Positions 53,294 through 62,182 of a stretch of 64,000 nucleotides of DNA are shown here, one piece after another (position 1 is the first letter of the stretch; each line of letters begins with the position of its first letter). This DNA is from Lentisphaerota bacterium (GTDB lineage Bacteria; Verrucomicrobiota; Lentisphaeria; Victivallales; Victivallaceae). Location: the NCBI GenBank assembly GCA_015061775.1, contig SUVY01000004.1, positions 1 through 64,000 on the forward strand, given 5' to 3'. The position numbers were made by a program, and so were the translations under genes. Below the pieces are notes generated by a model. The model ran no database searches. It had not been told where the DNA came from and saw nothing but the letters and a program-made list of their open reading frames with translations.

Positions 53294-54469
53294 ATGGCAC
53301 ATCAGGTCGAAAAAGTCAACTTCCAGAAACAGCTCAAGGTTTTCCGCAGAGTCGGAGTCACCATAATCATCCTGCTCGGAGGTCTCTTCGGAGTCATCCT
53401 CTTCGGTTCAATGGATGATGAAGTTACCGGTCTCGGCACAGTCGCAGGTATCAGAGAATACGATCTTAAAGTTCTCGTCAATGCCCAGAGTGTGAAAATC
53501 CTGCGCCATGAGGGAGAAGAGGTCGAACGCGGAGAGCCTCTCATGCAGCTCGACTCCCGCAATCAGGAAGACAAAATAGCTTTGCTCCGTCACGATGTCA
53601 AAGCTCTTGAAACTCAGGTCGCGGCTAAGGAAAAAGCTCTTGTCCTGCTCAAGAAAGATCCCCTCCCGGACTACTACCGCAACACCGAACTCGAACTTGG
53701 AACTGCGAGGGAGCGGCTCAAACTCTCAGAAAAGGAGTTTGAAGTTTATTCCGACCTCTACAAGCGTAAAACCGTGACCCGTAAAGAGTTCCTTCAAGTC
53801 GAACTCAGTCTGCTCTCAAACCGCATGAGCGTTCAGCGGCTCGAGCGGGACCTCAAACGGCTTGAGGACGGCATGGCTCAGCAGATCATCGACCGCGCTA
53901 CTGACGAGCTGCGGCTGCTCCAGCAGAGACTTGCCGCAAAGAAAGATGAGTTGAAGATGGCGATAAGGCATCTTGAGGACTACATCATACGCGCTCCTGA
54001 CGCAGGAATTGTCACTGAAATACCTCCGCGTCCCGGAAACTACTACACAAAAGGCGATGTTGCAGCCAAATTTGCCGCAAATCAAAACAAGAAGGTCATC
54101 GGTCTCATCCATGAGAGCCAGATATACAAAGTCGAACCCGGGCAGCTCGTCCGCATAGAAGCGAAACAGTACAACTATCTCGACTACGGTTATTTCACAG
54201 GAAAAGTCGATGTCGTTTACCAGCTTCCGGTGGAAATCGACAAGAGCAATTATTATCCGGTCAAAATCCTGCTCACGGATGAGAAAATGCCGCTGCGCTT
54301 CGGCTCGGGCTGCGAAGTTACCATTATCACTGGAAGAGAGCGCATCATCGCCGTTCTGCTGGGTATCCGCAGCAGAGATTATCTTGCACGCAGAGGATTG
54401 GTCAAGAACAAAATCAAAAAAGCTCCGCAGGCTTACGAAGCAGTGTTGTCTGCTCCGGAAGGGAAATAA
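53294..54469 (+). CDS. HlyD-family membrane fusion (adaptor) protein
   Basis: A 391-residue protein with one N-terminal membrane segment (about 20-42), a biotinyl-lipoyl half-motif (VKILRHEGEEVERGEPLMQLD), a long alpha-helical coiled-coil hairpin (about 95-235), and the second half-motif YIIRAPDAGIVTEIPPRPGNYYTKGD. A beta-barrel and a basic tail follow. It would link the inner-membrane ABC exporter to the periplasm or an outer-membrane pore. The next gene is umuD, only three bases downstream. Confidence 0.9.
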   Translation: MAHQVEKVNFQKQLKVFRRVGVTIIILLGGLFGVILFGSMDDEVTGLGTVAGIREYDLKVLVNAQSVKILRHEGEEVERGEPLMQLDSRNQEDKIALLRHDVKALETQVAAKEKALVLLKKDPLPDYYRNTELELGTARERLKLSEKEFEVYSDLYKRKTVTRKEFLQVELSLLSNRMSVQRLERDLKRLEDGMAQQIIDRATDELRLLQQRLAAKKDELKMAIRHLEDYIIRAPDAGIVTEIPPRPGNYYTKGDVAAKFAANQNKKVIGLIHESQIYKVEPGQLVRIEAKQYNYLDYGYFTGKVDVVYQLPVEIDKSNYYPVKILLTDEKMPLRFGSGCEVTIITGRERIIAVLLGIRSRDYLARRGLVKNKIKKAPQAYEAVLSAPEGK

Positions 54470-54472
54470 CTG

Positions 54473-54871
54473 ATGGCTGACAATCCGCCGCTGATGGAGT
54501 CCGGCGCTTCATGTGGATTTCCCTCCCCTGCCGAGCAATACGCAAGCACTCCGCTTGACTTGAATACACTTCTGGTAAAAAATCCGGAAGCCACTTTCTT
54601 CGTGCGCGCGGAAGGGAACTCCATGACCGGAGCAGGAATACAAAACGGCGACATCCTCGTCGTTGACCGCTCGCTCGAACCAGCCCCAGGAAGCATTGTC
54701 ATCGCCTGCATAGATAATGAATTCACAGTAAAATATTTGCGGCAGGACCAGCGGGGAACAGTTCTCGAACCCGCCAATCCTGAATATCCGGCACTTATCC
54801 TCGTTCCCGGAATGGAACTCCGGATTTTCGGAGTCGTTACCGGGTGCATACACCAATTCAGGCAGCCATGA
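54473..54871 (+). CDS. umuD: UmuD-like SOS mutagenesis protein
   Basis: A 132-residue S24-family protein. The self-cleavage site SCGFPSPA is present with the Cys14-Gly15 bond, the catalytic Ser50 is in GNSM, and Lys87 is in FTVKYL. The Ser-Lys spacing of 37 matches E. coli UmuD (Ser60/Lys97), so it should be cleavable. It partners UmuC as error-prone DNA polymerase V. Its start is three bases after the HlyD-like gene, so all four genes from 51494 are probably one transcript. Confidence 0.93.
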   Translation: MADNPPLMESGASCGFPSPAEQYASTPLDLNTLLVKNPEATFFVRAEGNSMTGAGIQNGDILVVDRSLEPAPGSIVIACIDNEFTVKYLRQDQRGTVLEPANPEYPALILVPGMELRIFGVVTGCIHQFRQP

Positions 54872-56127
54872 CCGGTTTGATCGACGGAAACAACTTCTTC
54901 GTTTCGTGTGAACGGATCTTCGACCCTGCGCTGGATGGAAAACCAGTAGCTGTCCTGTCCAACAACGACGGCTGCTGCATCAGCCGCTCTAATGAGTTCA
55001 AGGCACTCGGTATCGCTATGGGAACTCCGTACTTTGAACTTAAGCCGCTCATCTCACGGCATGGTCTCATCCTCAAATCGAGCAATTATGAGCTTTACAG
55101 CGACATATCAAAACGGATAATTTCTCTGCTCAACCGTTTTTCTCCTGATGTTGAACAATACTCAATAGACGAAGCTTTCATCCACCTCGACCTGCCTCAG
55201 GAACAAAATTATTTTGATTTCGGATGCCGTCTGAGAAAAACCGTCTTGCAATGGGTGGGAATTCCCTGCGGAGTTGGCTTTGCAAAAACCAGAACTCTCG
55301 CCAAAATCGCCAATCATATAGGAAAAAAAAGCAGTTCAGGAGTCTTTGTCATGCCGGATGATCCGCGCCGGATACTTGAAAATACTCCGGTCGAAGATGT
55401 ATGGGGCGTCGGCAGAAAACTTGCTCCAAAACTCATCCGGCAGGGAATACGCAATGCCTGGCAGCTCTCCATTCAGGACATTTCTGAAATAACCAAAAAG
55501 CACTCTGTCCTGCTCGGAAAAACGATCCTTGAGCTGCGCGGAACCAACGCTCTCGATGAACGCGACCCGGAAGAGCTGTCGCAAAGCATCAGTTGTTCAC
55601 GCTGTTTCGGATCCCCGGTAACTGAATTTGACGACCTTGCCGAATCTGTCGCCCACTACACTGCAGCTGCCGCAGAAAAGCTGAGAAAGGAGCAACAGAC
55701 CGCAGAAGGCATAAGCGTCTATTTCGTCATGTATCCGGAATACACTCCTGTTCCGATGGCGGGCGGAATAAATCAATTTTCTGTCGTTTTTGATACTCCG
55801 ACTGATGATACATCGAAAATACTCAATGCCATTCGTCCCAAGCTGGCAAGCATATTCCATAAAGGCAGACGTTACAAAAAAAGCGGAATGATGTTTTTCG
55901 GACTTGAGAGCAAGCATAACCGTCAAATGGATTTGTTCTCAGCTCCCACCAAACGCGATGACAACGAACTTGGCAAAGTGATCGATGAAATAAACTCCAA
56001 ATTCGGAAAAGGAACCCTTTTCACCCTTGCTGAAGGTATAAATAAACCGTGGAAAATGAAACGCGATATGCTCTCCGGAGCATATACCTCCGATTGGTCG
56101 GGTCTGCTAAAAGTCAAATGCAAATAA
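54868..56127 (+). CDS. umuC: UmuC-like Y-family DNA polymerase V catalytic subunit
   Basis: A 419-residue Y-family polymerase. GLIDGNNFFVSCERIF holds the first metal-binding Asp, and YSIDEAFIHLD gives the SxDE motif. The little-finger region and C-terminal DUF4113-like tail (KSGMMFFGL, NSKFGKGTLFTLAEG) are typical. It carries out translesion synthesis with UmuD'. Start 54868 overlaps the umuD stop (ATGA). It ends the exporter-umuDC run; the next gene has its own promoter. Confidence 0.95.
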   Translation: MTGLIDGNNFFVSCERIFDPALDGKPVAVLSNNDGCCISRSNEFKALGIAMGTPYFELKPLISRHGLILKSSNYELYSDISKRIISLLNRFSPDVEQYSIDEAFIHLDLPQEQNYFDFGCRLRKTVLQWVGIPCGVGFAKTRTLAKIANHIGKKSSSGVFVMPDDPRRILENTPVEDVWGVGRKLAPKLIRQGIRNAWQLSIQDISEITKKHSVLLGKTILELRGTNALDERDPEELSQSISCSRCFGSPVTEFDDLAESVAHYTAAAAEKLRKEQQTAEGISVYFVMYPEYTPVPMAGGINQFSVVFDTPTDDTSKILNAIRPKLASIFHKGRRYKKSGMMFFGLESKHNRQMDLFSAPTKRDDNELGKVIDEINSKFGKGTLFTLAEGINKPWKMKRDMLSGAYTSDWSGLLKVKCK

Positions 56128-56131
56128 ATCC

Positions 56132-56167
56132 TTGAAAAAAACACTTTGACAGAGTATATTTTGTCAA
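56132..56167 (+). promoter_or_regulatory. Promoter with overlapping TTGACA/TGTCAA palindrome
   Basis: TTGAAA (56132-56137), 17 bp spacer, TATATT (56155-56160). An inverted repeat TTGACA-10 bp-TGTCAA (56146-56167) straddles the -10 and could be an operator. The stretch ACAGAGTATATT is shared with the uxaB and symporter promoters. Confidence 0.6.
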
Positions 56168-56199
56168 TACTAATTTTCATATCATCTCTGGAGTTTTTT

Positions 56200-57132
56200 A
56201 TGAAAAAAGCAGTTTTGTTTACAGTTATAACTGCCGCCTTGAGTCTGTTTGCCCGGGTCGCACCGTGGGAAGGAAACACTTTTGACTGGAATAAAGTCGA
56301 AGAACAGTATCCCGGAATTCGTCATTGCTCTTTTTCAGCATCAGTACCGCGCCCCAACAAAATAAACATCGTCCGTATCGACCTCGCGACTCCGGGGCTG
56401 AATTTTGCGGTAACTCCGCGTGGAGACAATTACGGAAAACCGATGCCCGATGCTCCCAAATATAATATCGTCACCCGCAGAGAACGCACCCGCGACTTTA
56501 TGATGAAGCATCGCAGCGCAGGCAGAGATATGGTGATCGCCGCCAATACCGCTCCGTGGGCACCGTGGAGGTCTCCGTGGAACCATACCTACGCAGCCAA
56601 TATGGGCTTGCTCATATCCGACGGTATTCAGGTCGATCGTATAAACAAGAAAAATTTCCGTCCTGTATTTTTCCGAACCAAAGATGGCAAGTACGGAATG
56701 CAGATATTCAAGCCGGGAGACGATTATTCGCATCTCCAGCAGGCTGTTTCCGGTTTCTACTTCAATCTGCATGAAGGAAAAGTAGTCGAACGTGCAGACA
56801 GGCTCATGCCGTGCTGCAGCTTCGGATTGGATAAATCATGCCGCTATTTATACATCATTATCATCGACGGCAGACAGAAAAACTTCAGCGAAGGCGCAAC
56901 CAGCAAAGAGACAGGAGCTTTCCTGAAAAAACTCGGAGCATACAACGGCATCTATATGGATGGAGGCGGCTCAGCCACCCTCACCGTCTGGGATAAAACC
57001 GGCAAATTCAAGGGCTTTAAAAAGCCCCACGAAGACGGAACCCATACCCTGAATCACCAACCGCGCGGCTATGAAAGACTGGTCGGATGCAATGTCGGAT
57101 TTTTCTATGACAACTCAAAACAGTCAAAATAA
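56200..57132 (+). CDS. Exported phosphodiester glycosidase (NAGPA-like)
   Basis: A 310-residue protein with signal peptide MKKAVLFTVITAALSLFA. The family pattern is visible: INIVRIDLATPGLNFAVTP near the start, VIAANTAPWAPW, a Cys-rich LMPCCSFGLDKSC, and NGIYMDGGGSATLTVWD near the end, as in N-acetylglucosamine-1-phosphodiester alpha-N-acetylglucosaminidase-like proteins. It probably releases sugars from phosphodiester-linked surface glycans outside the cytoplasm. GGAG precedes the ATG at 56200. Its end overlaps the start of xseA. Confidence 0.88.
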   Translation: MKKAVLFTVITAALSLFARVAPWEGNTFDWNKVEEQYPGIRHCSFSASVPRPNKINIVRIDLATPGLNFAVTPRGDNYGKPMPDAPKYNIVTRRERTRDFMMKHRSAGRDMVIAANTAPWAPWRSPWNHTYAANMGLLISDGIQVDRINKKNFRPVFFRTKDGKYGMQIFKPGDDYSHLQQAVSGFYFNLHEGKVVERADRLMPCCSFGLDKSCRYLYIIIIDGRQKNFSEGATSKETGAFLKKLGAYNGIYMDGGGSATLTVWDKTGKFKGFKKPHEDGTHTLNHQPRGYERLVGCNVGFFYDNSKQSK

Positions 57133-58366
57133 AGAGCCCGTCTGGAGCGTATCCGATGTCAACCGCGCCATGCGCGAAATGGTGGAAAACGGCTTCCGCA
57201 GTTTCTGGATGACAGGAGAAGTCGGATCACTTATCCTCCACCGCTCAGGGCACGCCTATTTCTCTTTAAAAGATGAGCGTTCCCAGATCCGTGCCTGCTG
57301 GTTCGGCGGCGTCAACGAAATGCGGAAACTCGGCATCGAAAACGGAACAAAAATCGAGGTATTCGGTTCCCTCAGCGTATATGAGACCCGCGGAGAATAT
57401 CAATTCAACTGCCGCCAGGCTCGGATCGCTGGAGTTGGCGACCTCTACCGCAAATTTGAAGAACTCGCAAAAAAACTTGCCGCCGAAGGACTTTTCGCCC
57501 AGGAAAGGAAGAAGCCTGTTCCAAAAATGCCGGGAACGATCGGCGTTGTCACCAGCTCCAATGGAGCCGCCATAAGAGACTTTCTCAATATCGCCGGACG
57601 GCGTTTTTCCGGATTGAACATCAAAATATATCCGTGTCAGGTTCAAGGCAGTACCGCCGCTGAAAGCGTGGCAAGAGGCGTTGAATTTTTCAACCGCGCC
57701 AACAATGTGGAAGTCATCATCGTCACCCGCGGAGGCGGAAGTATGGAAGATCTCTGGTGTTTCAATGAAGAAAGACTGGTTCGGGCTGTTGCAGCAAGCA
57801 ATATTCCTGTCATAAGCGCAGTCGGGCACGAGATAGACACCACTATCTGCGACTATGCCGCCGACTTGAGAGTTCCTACTCCGAGCGCAGCAGCTGAGCT
57901 TATCACCGGAGACCGGGAAAACGTTGCCAAGCACCTTGATCAACTTAATTTTGCGCTCCAGAGAAATGTTGAATTTGCCATTTCAAGAAATCAATCAAAA
58001 CTCAACGAAATGCTCCATCGTTTGCGTGAACCAGAGCGTATGCTTTCCAATTTCAGACAGCGTATCGATGAACTCGACAGTTCGATGCAGATACGGAGTA
58101 TGGATTTTCTCCATACGAAAAAACTCGATGTTGAAAAATTCTCCGTAAAGCTCGACGCTCTTGATCCGCGTAAAATGCTCAACAACGGCTACGTTTTTGT
58201 TGCCGAAAGCGCAACCGGAAAACCGGTGACCACAAGCAGAAAAGTTCCGGGAACAAAACTTGACCTTACCTTTGCCGACGGCGTCATGCAAGTCAAAGTC
58301 GATGGCAAAAACAGTAAAAATAATAGTAAATCAGCAGATACTGCAACACAAGGAGAGTTATTCTGA
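57107..58366 (+). CDS. xseA: Exodeoxyribonuclease VII large subunit
   Basis: A 419-residue protein. The N-terminal OB fold has VWSVSDVNRAM and FWMTGEVGSLILHRSGHAYFSLKDE. The nuclease core has IGVVTSSNGAAIRDF, YPCQVQGSTAAESVARGV, TRGGGSMEDLWCFNEE, and AVGHEIDTTICDYAADLRVPTPSAAAE (in parts), all typical of XseA. It digests single-stranded DNA into short pieces with XseB. The ATG at 57107 overlaps the upstream gene by 26 bases; 57092 is an alternative start. xseB is not next to it. Confidence 0.95.
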   Translation: MTTQNSQNKEPVWSVSDVNRAMREMVENGFRSFWMTGEVGSLILHRSGHAYFSLKDERSQIRACWFGGVNEMRKLGIENGTKIEVFGSLSVYETRGEYQFNCRQARIAGVGDLYRKFEELAKKLAAEGLFAQERKKPVPKMPGTIGVVTSSNGAAIRDFLNIAGRRFSGLNIKIYPCQVQGSTAAESVARGVEFFNRANNVEVIIVTRGGGSMEDLWCFNEERLVRAVAASNIPVISAVGHEIDTTICDYAADLRVPTPSAAAELITGDRENVAKHLDQLNFALQRNVEFAISRNQSKLNEMLHRLREPERMLSNFRQRIDELDSSMQIRSMDFLHTKKLDVEKFSVKLDALDPRKMLNNGYVFVAESATGKPVTTSRKVPGTKLDLTFADGVMQVKVDGKNSKNNSKSADTATQGELF

Positions 58367-59133
58367 TGTCAAATATCCCTTTTGAAGTCATAGATTGTCA
58401 CATCCACCCGATGTTCACCAACCGGTTCGGTGCCAGTCAGGATGAAGCTGTTTTTATCGACGATCTCAAACGCGCCGGAGTCTCAATATCCTGCGGAGCT
58501 GTTATCAAACCATCTGAATTCGACTGTGACTGGGAGCATATCAAAAGCTGCAATGATGCAACCTGGGCGTTTCACGAAAAGTACCCCGACTTCTTCTTGG
58601 CAGGGTTACAGGTACACGGCAGCTACGTTGAGGAGTCCTGCTGCGAAATCGAAAAATACTACGCAAAAGGAGTTCGCTGGGTCGGAGAGCTGGTCAACTA
58701 TATCTTGAGAACCGGACGCTACGCCTCGCGCGGCATGATGCAGATTTTTGAACTCTGCCGCGATCTTGGAATGGTGATAAATCTGCATACTGACAGCAAT
58801 ATCACGGAGATAGAACCCGTATTAAAAGCATTTCCGACCCTGAACGTCGTCGTCGCTCATCCGCACGATTTCGATGGAGCAAAACAGCGTTTCGAGTACA
58901 TCGCAAATTTTCCCAACGCCTATATGGATATCTCCGGCAACGGACTGCAGAGGTATGGAATGCTCCGCTGGGCTGTCGATTGCTGCGGCTGTGAAAAAAT
59001 CCTGTTCGGTTCTGACTATCCTTTAAACAGCGTCGGAATGTATGTTCAGGGTGTATTGTATGAAAGACTTACCGACAAAGAGCGCGAAGCGATCTTTTCA
59101 GGAAATTTCCGCCGCCTGACCGGAATGAACTAA
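58366..59133 (+). CDS. Amidohydrolase-2 family (TIM-barrel metal-dependent) hydrolase
   Basis: A 255-residue protein. The metal site begins with VIDCHIHPMF (HxH), continues with INLHTDSN and VVAHPHDFDG, and ends with ILFGSDYPL (catalytic Asp). These match the amidohydrolase-2 group, which hydrolyses or decarboxylates cyclic or carboxylated compounds. Substrate unknown. Its ATG overlaps the xseA stop by one base, and it is followed by the PHP gene one base later. Confidence 0.85.
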   Translation: MSNIPFEVIDCHIHPMFTNRFGASQDEAVFIDDLKRAGVSISCGAVIKPSEFDCDWEHIKSCNDATWAFHEKYPDFFLAGLQVHGSYVEESCCEIEKYYAKGVRWVGELVNYILRTGRYASRGMMQIFELCRDLGMVINLHTDSNITEIEPVLKAFPTLNVVVAHPHDFDGAKQRFEYIANFPNAYMDISGNGLQRYGMLRWAVDCCGCEKILFGSDYPLNSVGMYVQGVLYERLTDKEREAIFSGNFRRLTGMN

Positions 59134-59134
59134 A

Positions 59135-60382
59135 ATGGCAATTTTTCAGCTTAAAAATCTGGTATTTCCGGCAGACACACAAGTGACGGTAACGGTGTTC
59201 TGCAACGATCCGGCTGTCCTTAAAAAGATTGAAGCTGGCTACATTTCCGGAGACGGTTGTCATCAGGATCTCTCCATGCCGGATTCGCTGAGAAAATTTG
59301 AACCGGTTCCGTTCAACGTTTGCGGAAACAACCTCGATTTCCAGCTCATGTTGCGAGGAGAGGGTTTTCACACCATCAAACTGCAATTTGAAATAGACGG
59401 TCAGAGCGATTATGAGTATCTCGAATTCTATTCGCTTTACGATGATCTTTTCAAATTAAATCCGTATAAAGGCAATTTTCACAGCCATACTACTGATTCG
59501 GACGGACTGCACTCTCCGCAAAACACGCTTTGCATTGCAAGAGAAGCGGGATTCGATTATGCCGCATTTTCCGAACACAGGCTATACACAGATCACACCG
59601 ATGAGTTTGAAGGACTCTGCGACCGGCTGGGAACAAAACTGTTTCATGCCGAAGAGGTGCACTCCCTGCCCCGCTGGGTTTGCCATATTTTAAGCATTGG
59701 AGCCAATGCCGGAGTTTCCCAGCTGCAATCGTCTGAACCATTTATTGCCGAAGTTGAAAAGGCAAAAAACAACTATACGGAACTTGAACCAGCCCTGCAG
59801 AATTACGCCGCCCAGAGCGAAGTCATCACCAAATATATCAAAATGCGCGGAGGCAAAGCTGTATTGTGTCACCCTTACTGGAAACATACCGGCAGATTGA
59901 ATGTTCCCAAACAGCTTACAGATATTCTTTTCCGTAAAATAGCCTTCGATGCGGTTGAACTTATCACCTGCGAGTACGAAAACAACTCACTTGCCAATGC
60001 AAGATACCATGAGCTCGCCGCTGAAGGCAAGGCTCTTCCGGTCATGGCGGGCAATGACTGGCACGGACAAAACGGTGAACGCATGGAGTGCGCTTACAAT
60101 ATATCTTTTGCTGAAGACTGCTCGGAAACAGGCATCATTGATGCCATCGTCAACCGCAGAAACACCGCCGTATTCGGTGAAAATGATCCGATGGTATTCG
60201 GAGATTTCAGAATGGTCAGTTATGCACTTTTTCTGATAAAGAATTTCTATCCGGCATACAACTCAGTCTCAGAACAGCTCGGACTTGATATTTTGTGCTC
60301 TATCGACAGCGGAGAGTTTTCCTCACGCAGCGCAGAGCTCAAGGCACAGCTCGATCTGATGAAAATGATGCTCAAATACTGA
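59135..60382 (+). CDS. PHP-domain phosphoesterase-like protein
   Basis: A 415-residue protein. An N-terminal beta-rich domain (about 1-105) is unassigned. From about residue 112 comes the PHP metal site: GNFHSHTTDSDG (HxH), YAAFSEHR, KLFHAEEVHS, VLCHPYWKH, and MAGNDWHG. It should be a metal-dependent phosphoesterase or related hydrolase; the nucleotide or sugar target is unknown. It overlaps the end of trmL on the opposite strand by 11 bases. Confidence 0.82.
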   Translation: MAIFQLKNLVFPADTQVTVTVFCNDPAVLKKIEAGYISGDGCHQDLSMPDSLRKFEPVPFNVCGNNLDFQLMLRGEGFHTIKLQFEIDGQSDYEYLEFYSLYDDLFKLNPYKGNFHSHTTDSDGLHSPQNTLCIAREAGFDYAAFSEHRLYTDHTDEFEGLCDRLGTKLFHAEEVHSLPRWVCHILSIGANAGVSQLQSSEPFIAEVEKAKNNYTELEPALQNYAAQSEVITKYIKMRGGKAVLCHPYWKHTGRLNVPKQLTDILFRKIAFDAVELITCEYENNSLANARYHELAAEGKALPVMAGNDWHGQNGERMECAYNISFAEDCSETGIIDAIVNRRNTAVFGENDPMVFGDFRMVSYALFLIKNFYPAYNSVSEQLGLDILCSIDSGEFSSRSAELKAQLDLMKMMLKY

Positions 60383-60848
60383 CATCCCAATCGCTGCGGT
60401 TCTGACGCATTGCCTCGTAAAGAGCAATCGAAACGCTGTTGGCAAGGTTTATGCTGCGGAAAAACTCTCCCGGCATGGGGATTATACGCATCCTGTCCTG
60501 ATATTTTTCGTAGAATTCGGCAGGAAGTCCGGCTGACTCTCTGCCAAACACAAGGTAGTCTCCGGTCTTATATTCAACATCATAGAAGCTGGTTGTTCCG
60601 TGGGTCGAAAAAAAGTGCAGAACAGCCTCGGGATTGGCGTCAAGGAATTTTTCCCAGTCAGGATATACAGTGTAATCAAGTTTATTCCAGTAGTCCATTC
60701 CGGCGCGTTTAAGGTATTTATCCTCGAGTGAAAAACCAAGAGGTTCTATCAGATGGAGTTTACATCCGGTCGATACACAAAGTCTGCCGATAGAACCGGT
60801 ATTCTGCGGTATCTCAGGCTGGAACAAAGTTATATTGAAATTTATCAC
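60372..60848 (-). CDS. trmL: tRNA (cytidine/uridine(34)-2'-O)-methyltransferase
   Basis: A 158-residue SPOUT enzyme that methylates the 2'-O of wobble nucleotide 34 in leucine tRNAs. Motifs are FQPEIPQNTGSIGRLC at the start, LIEPLGFSLEDKYLKRAGMDYW, VFGRESAGLP, and IPMPGEFFRSINLANSVSI over the SAM knot. It starts with GTG overlapping the rsmB stop by four bases, and is the last gene of the minus-strand run. Confidence 0.95.
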   Translation of the reverse strand: MINFNITLFQPEIPQNTGSIGRLCVSTGCKLHLIEPLGFSLEDKYLKRAGMDYWNKLDYTVYPDWEKFLDANPEAVLHFFSTHGTTSFYDVEYKTGDYLVFGRESAGLPAEFYEKYQDRMRIIPMPGEFFRSINLANSVSIALYEAMRQNRSDWDVSI

Positions 60849-62182
60849 GCCTCTTTTCTCCTCATAACAAATGCAAAAAGTTCATCACAATCAGCTTGGC
60901 CGTTTCCGGCACGCATGGCTCCGCAGCACTCTTTTCCGCTGAGCGGATGGCTGAATTTTTCCGCATAAAAATCACGGTTGCGCTCAAGAAAACGCATAGC
61001 GACATCCTCGTTTTCGGCGGTGAATATCGAGCAGGTGGCATAGACAAGTCTGCCTCCGGGCTTGACCGCAGGAGCGTTGTTTTCAAGGATCGCAAGCTGC
61101 CGTTCGGCAAAGCTTTGAACATCCCGGGAAGTCAATCTCCATTGCAGTCCGGGATTGCGTCTCCATACTCCTGAACCGGAACATGGAGCATCTACCAAGA
61201 CTCCGTCAAACTTATGTTTTCCCTTCCAGGCACCGCCATCGTGCGGACGCACAGTTATGTTCGACCATCCGGCACGGCGGGCGCGTTTCTTCAACCCTTC
61301 GAGGGCGGAAACCCGGATGTCTCCCGCGGTAATGCTGCCTTTGCCGTTCATCAGAGAGGCAAGGTGCAATGTTTTACCTCCGGCTCCGGCACAGGCATCG
61401 TACCAGCGTTCTCCGGCTGATGGTGCACAAGCAAATGTCACGCACATACTTGCAAGATCCTGTACCTCGAAAAATCCCTTCTGGAAACTCTCAAGTCCGG
61501 CAAGATTAACTTTTCCGGCATATATCGAAGCCGCGAAATCTTTATACAGATCATACGCTATATCTTTTGCGTCAAACTCATCGAGAACCGCTCTTCTCAC
61601 TTCAGGAGAACTGAATCGTATCCACATGGGAGGACGCACAGACAATCTCTTCATGTATCCGGCATAATCTTCTGCATCAGGAGTCATCGCGCAAAACTCT
61701 TCCGGAGCAAGCATGGATGAACTGAATTTAACCGCGCTTCCAAATATGACAGATGCCTCAAATGCCCGCTCTTCAGGAGTATCGGCTGAAGTATCAGGAA
61801 CAATTAACTCCGCAACTTGAGCGAGCTCATTGAGCATATCAGGATCACAATTTCCGTCACAAAGCAGAGAAAAAAGTGTCATGGCAGCAATGTCTCTGCG
61901 CTGAAGAACTCCGGAATTCCCCTGCTCTATCATATCAAGCACGGTCTGCGGCATCAGAGTACGCAGCCATCCCCAGCGGCGCAATATCGAATAAACACAC
62001 GTATTGATGAAATTGCGGTCGCGGGAGCCGCACTTGCGGTTCACCCGGTAAAAGTCTCCGAGACTGCGGTCCGGAGGAACGAGACGATCCGAAAAAAGTC
62101 CGGAAAGCACTTTGCGGACTGCACTCTCACATGTATTGAAACGGAACGATATACGATCGAATCTGCGCGGAATGTTTTTCAT
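60845..62182 (-). CDS. rsmB: 16S rRNA (cytosine(967)-C(5))-methyltransferase
   Basis: A 445-residue protein with an N-terminal NusB-like helical domain (about 1-150) and a C-terminal Rossmann methyltransferase. Motifs are YDACAGAGGKTLHLA (SAM), VLVDAPCSGSGVWRRNPG and VYATCSIFTAENE with the two cysteines of m5C methyltransferases. The ATG at 62182 overlaps the tatC stop (TGATG). It could in principle be another m5C rRNA methylase, but the NusB-like part favours RsmB. Confidence 0.9.
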   Translation of the reverse strand: MKNIPRRFDRISFRFNTCESAVRKVLSGLFSDRLVPPDRSLGDFYRVNRKCGSRDRNFINTCVYSILRRWGWLRTLMPQTVLDMIEQGNSGVLQRRDIAAMTLFSLLCDGNCDPDMLNELAQVAELIVPDTSADTPEERAFEASVIFGSAVKFSSSMLAPEEFCAMTPDAEDYAGYMKRLSVRPPMWIRFSSPEVRRAVLDEFDAKDIAYDLYKDFAASIYAGKVNLAGLESFQKGFFEVQDLASMCVTFACAPSAGERWYDACAGAGGKTLHLASLMNGKGSITAGDIRVSALEGLKKRARRAGWSNITVRPHDGGAWKGKHKFDGVLVDAPCSGSGVWRRNPGLQWRLTSRDVQSFAERQLAILENNAPAVKPGGRLVYATCSIFTAENEDVAMRFLERNRDFYAEKFSHPLSGKECCGAMRAGNGQADCDELFAFVMRRKEA

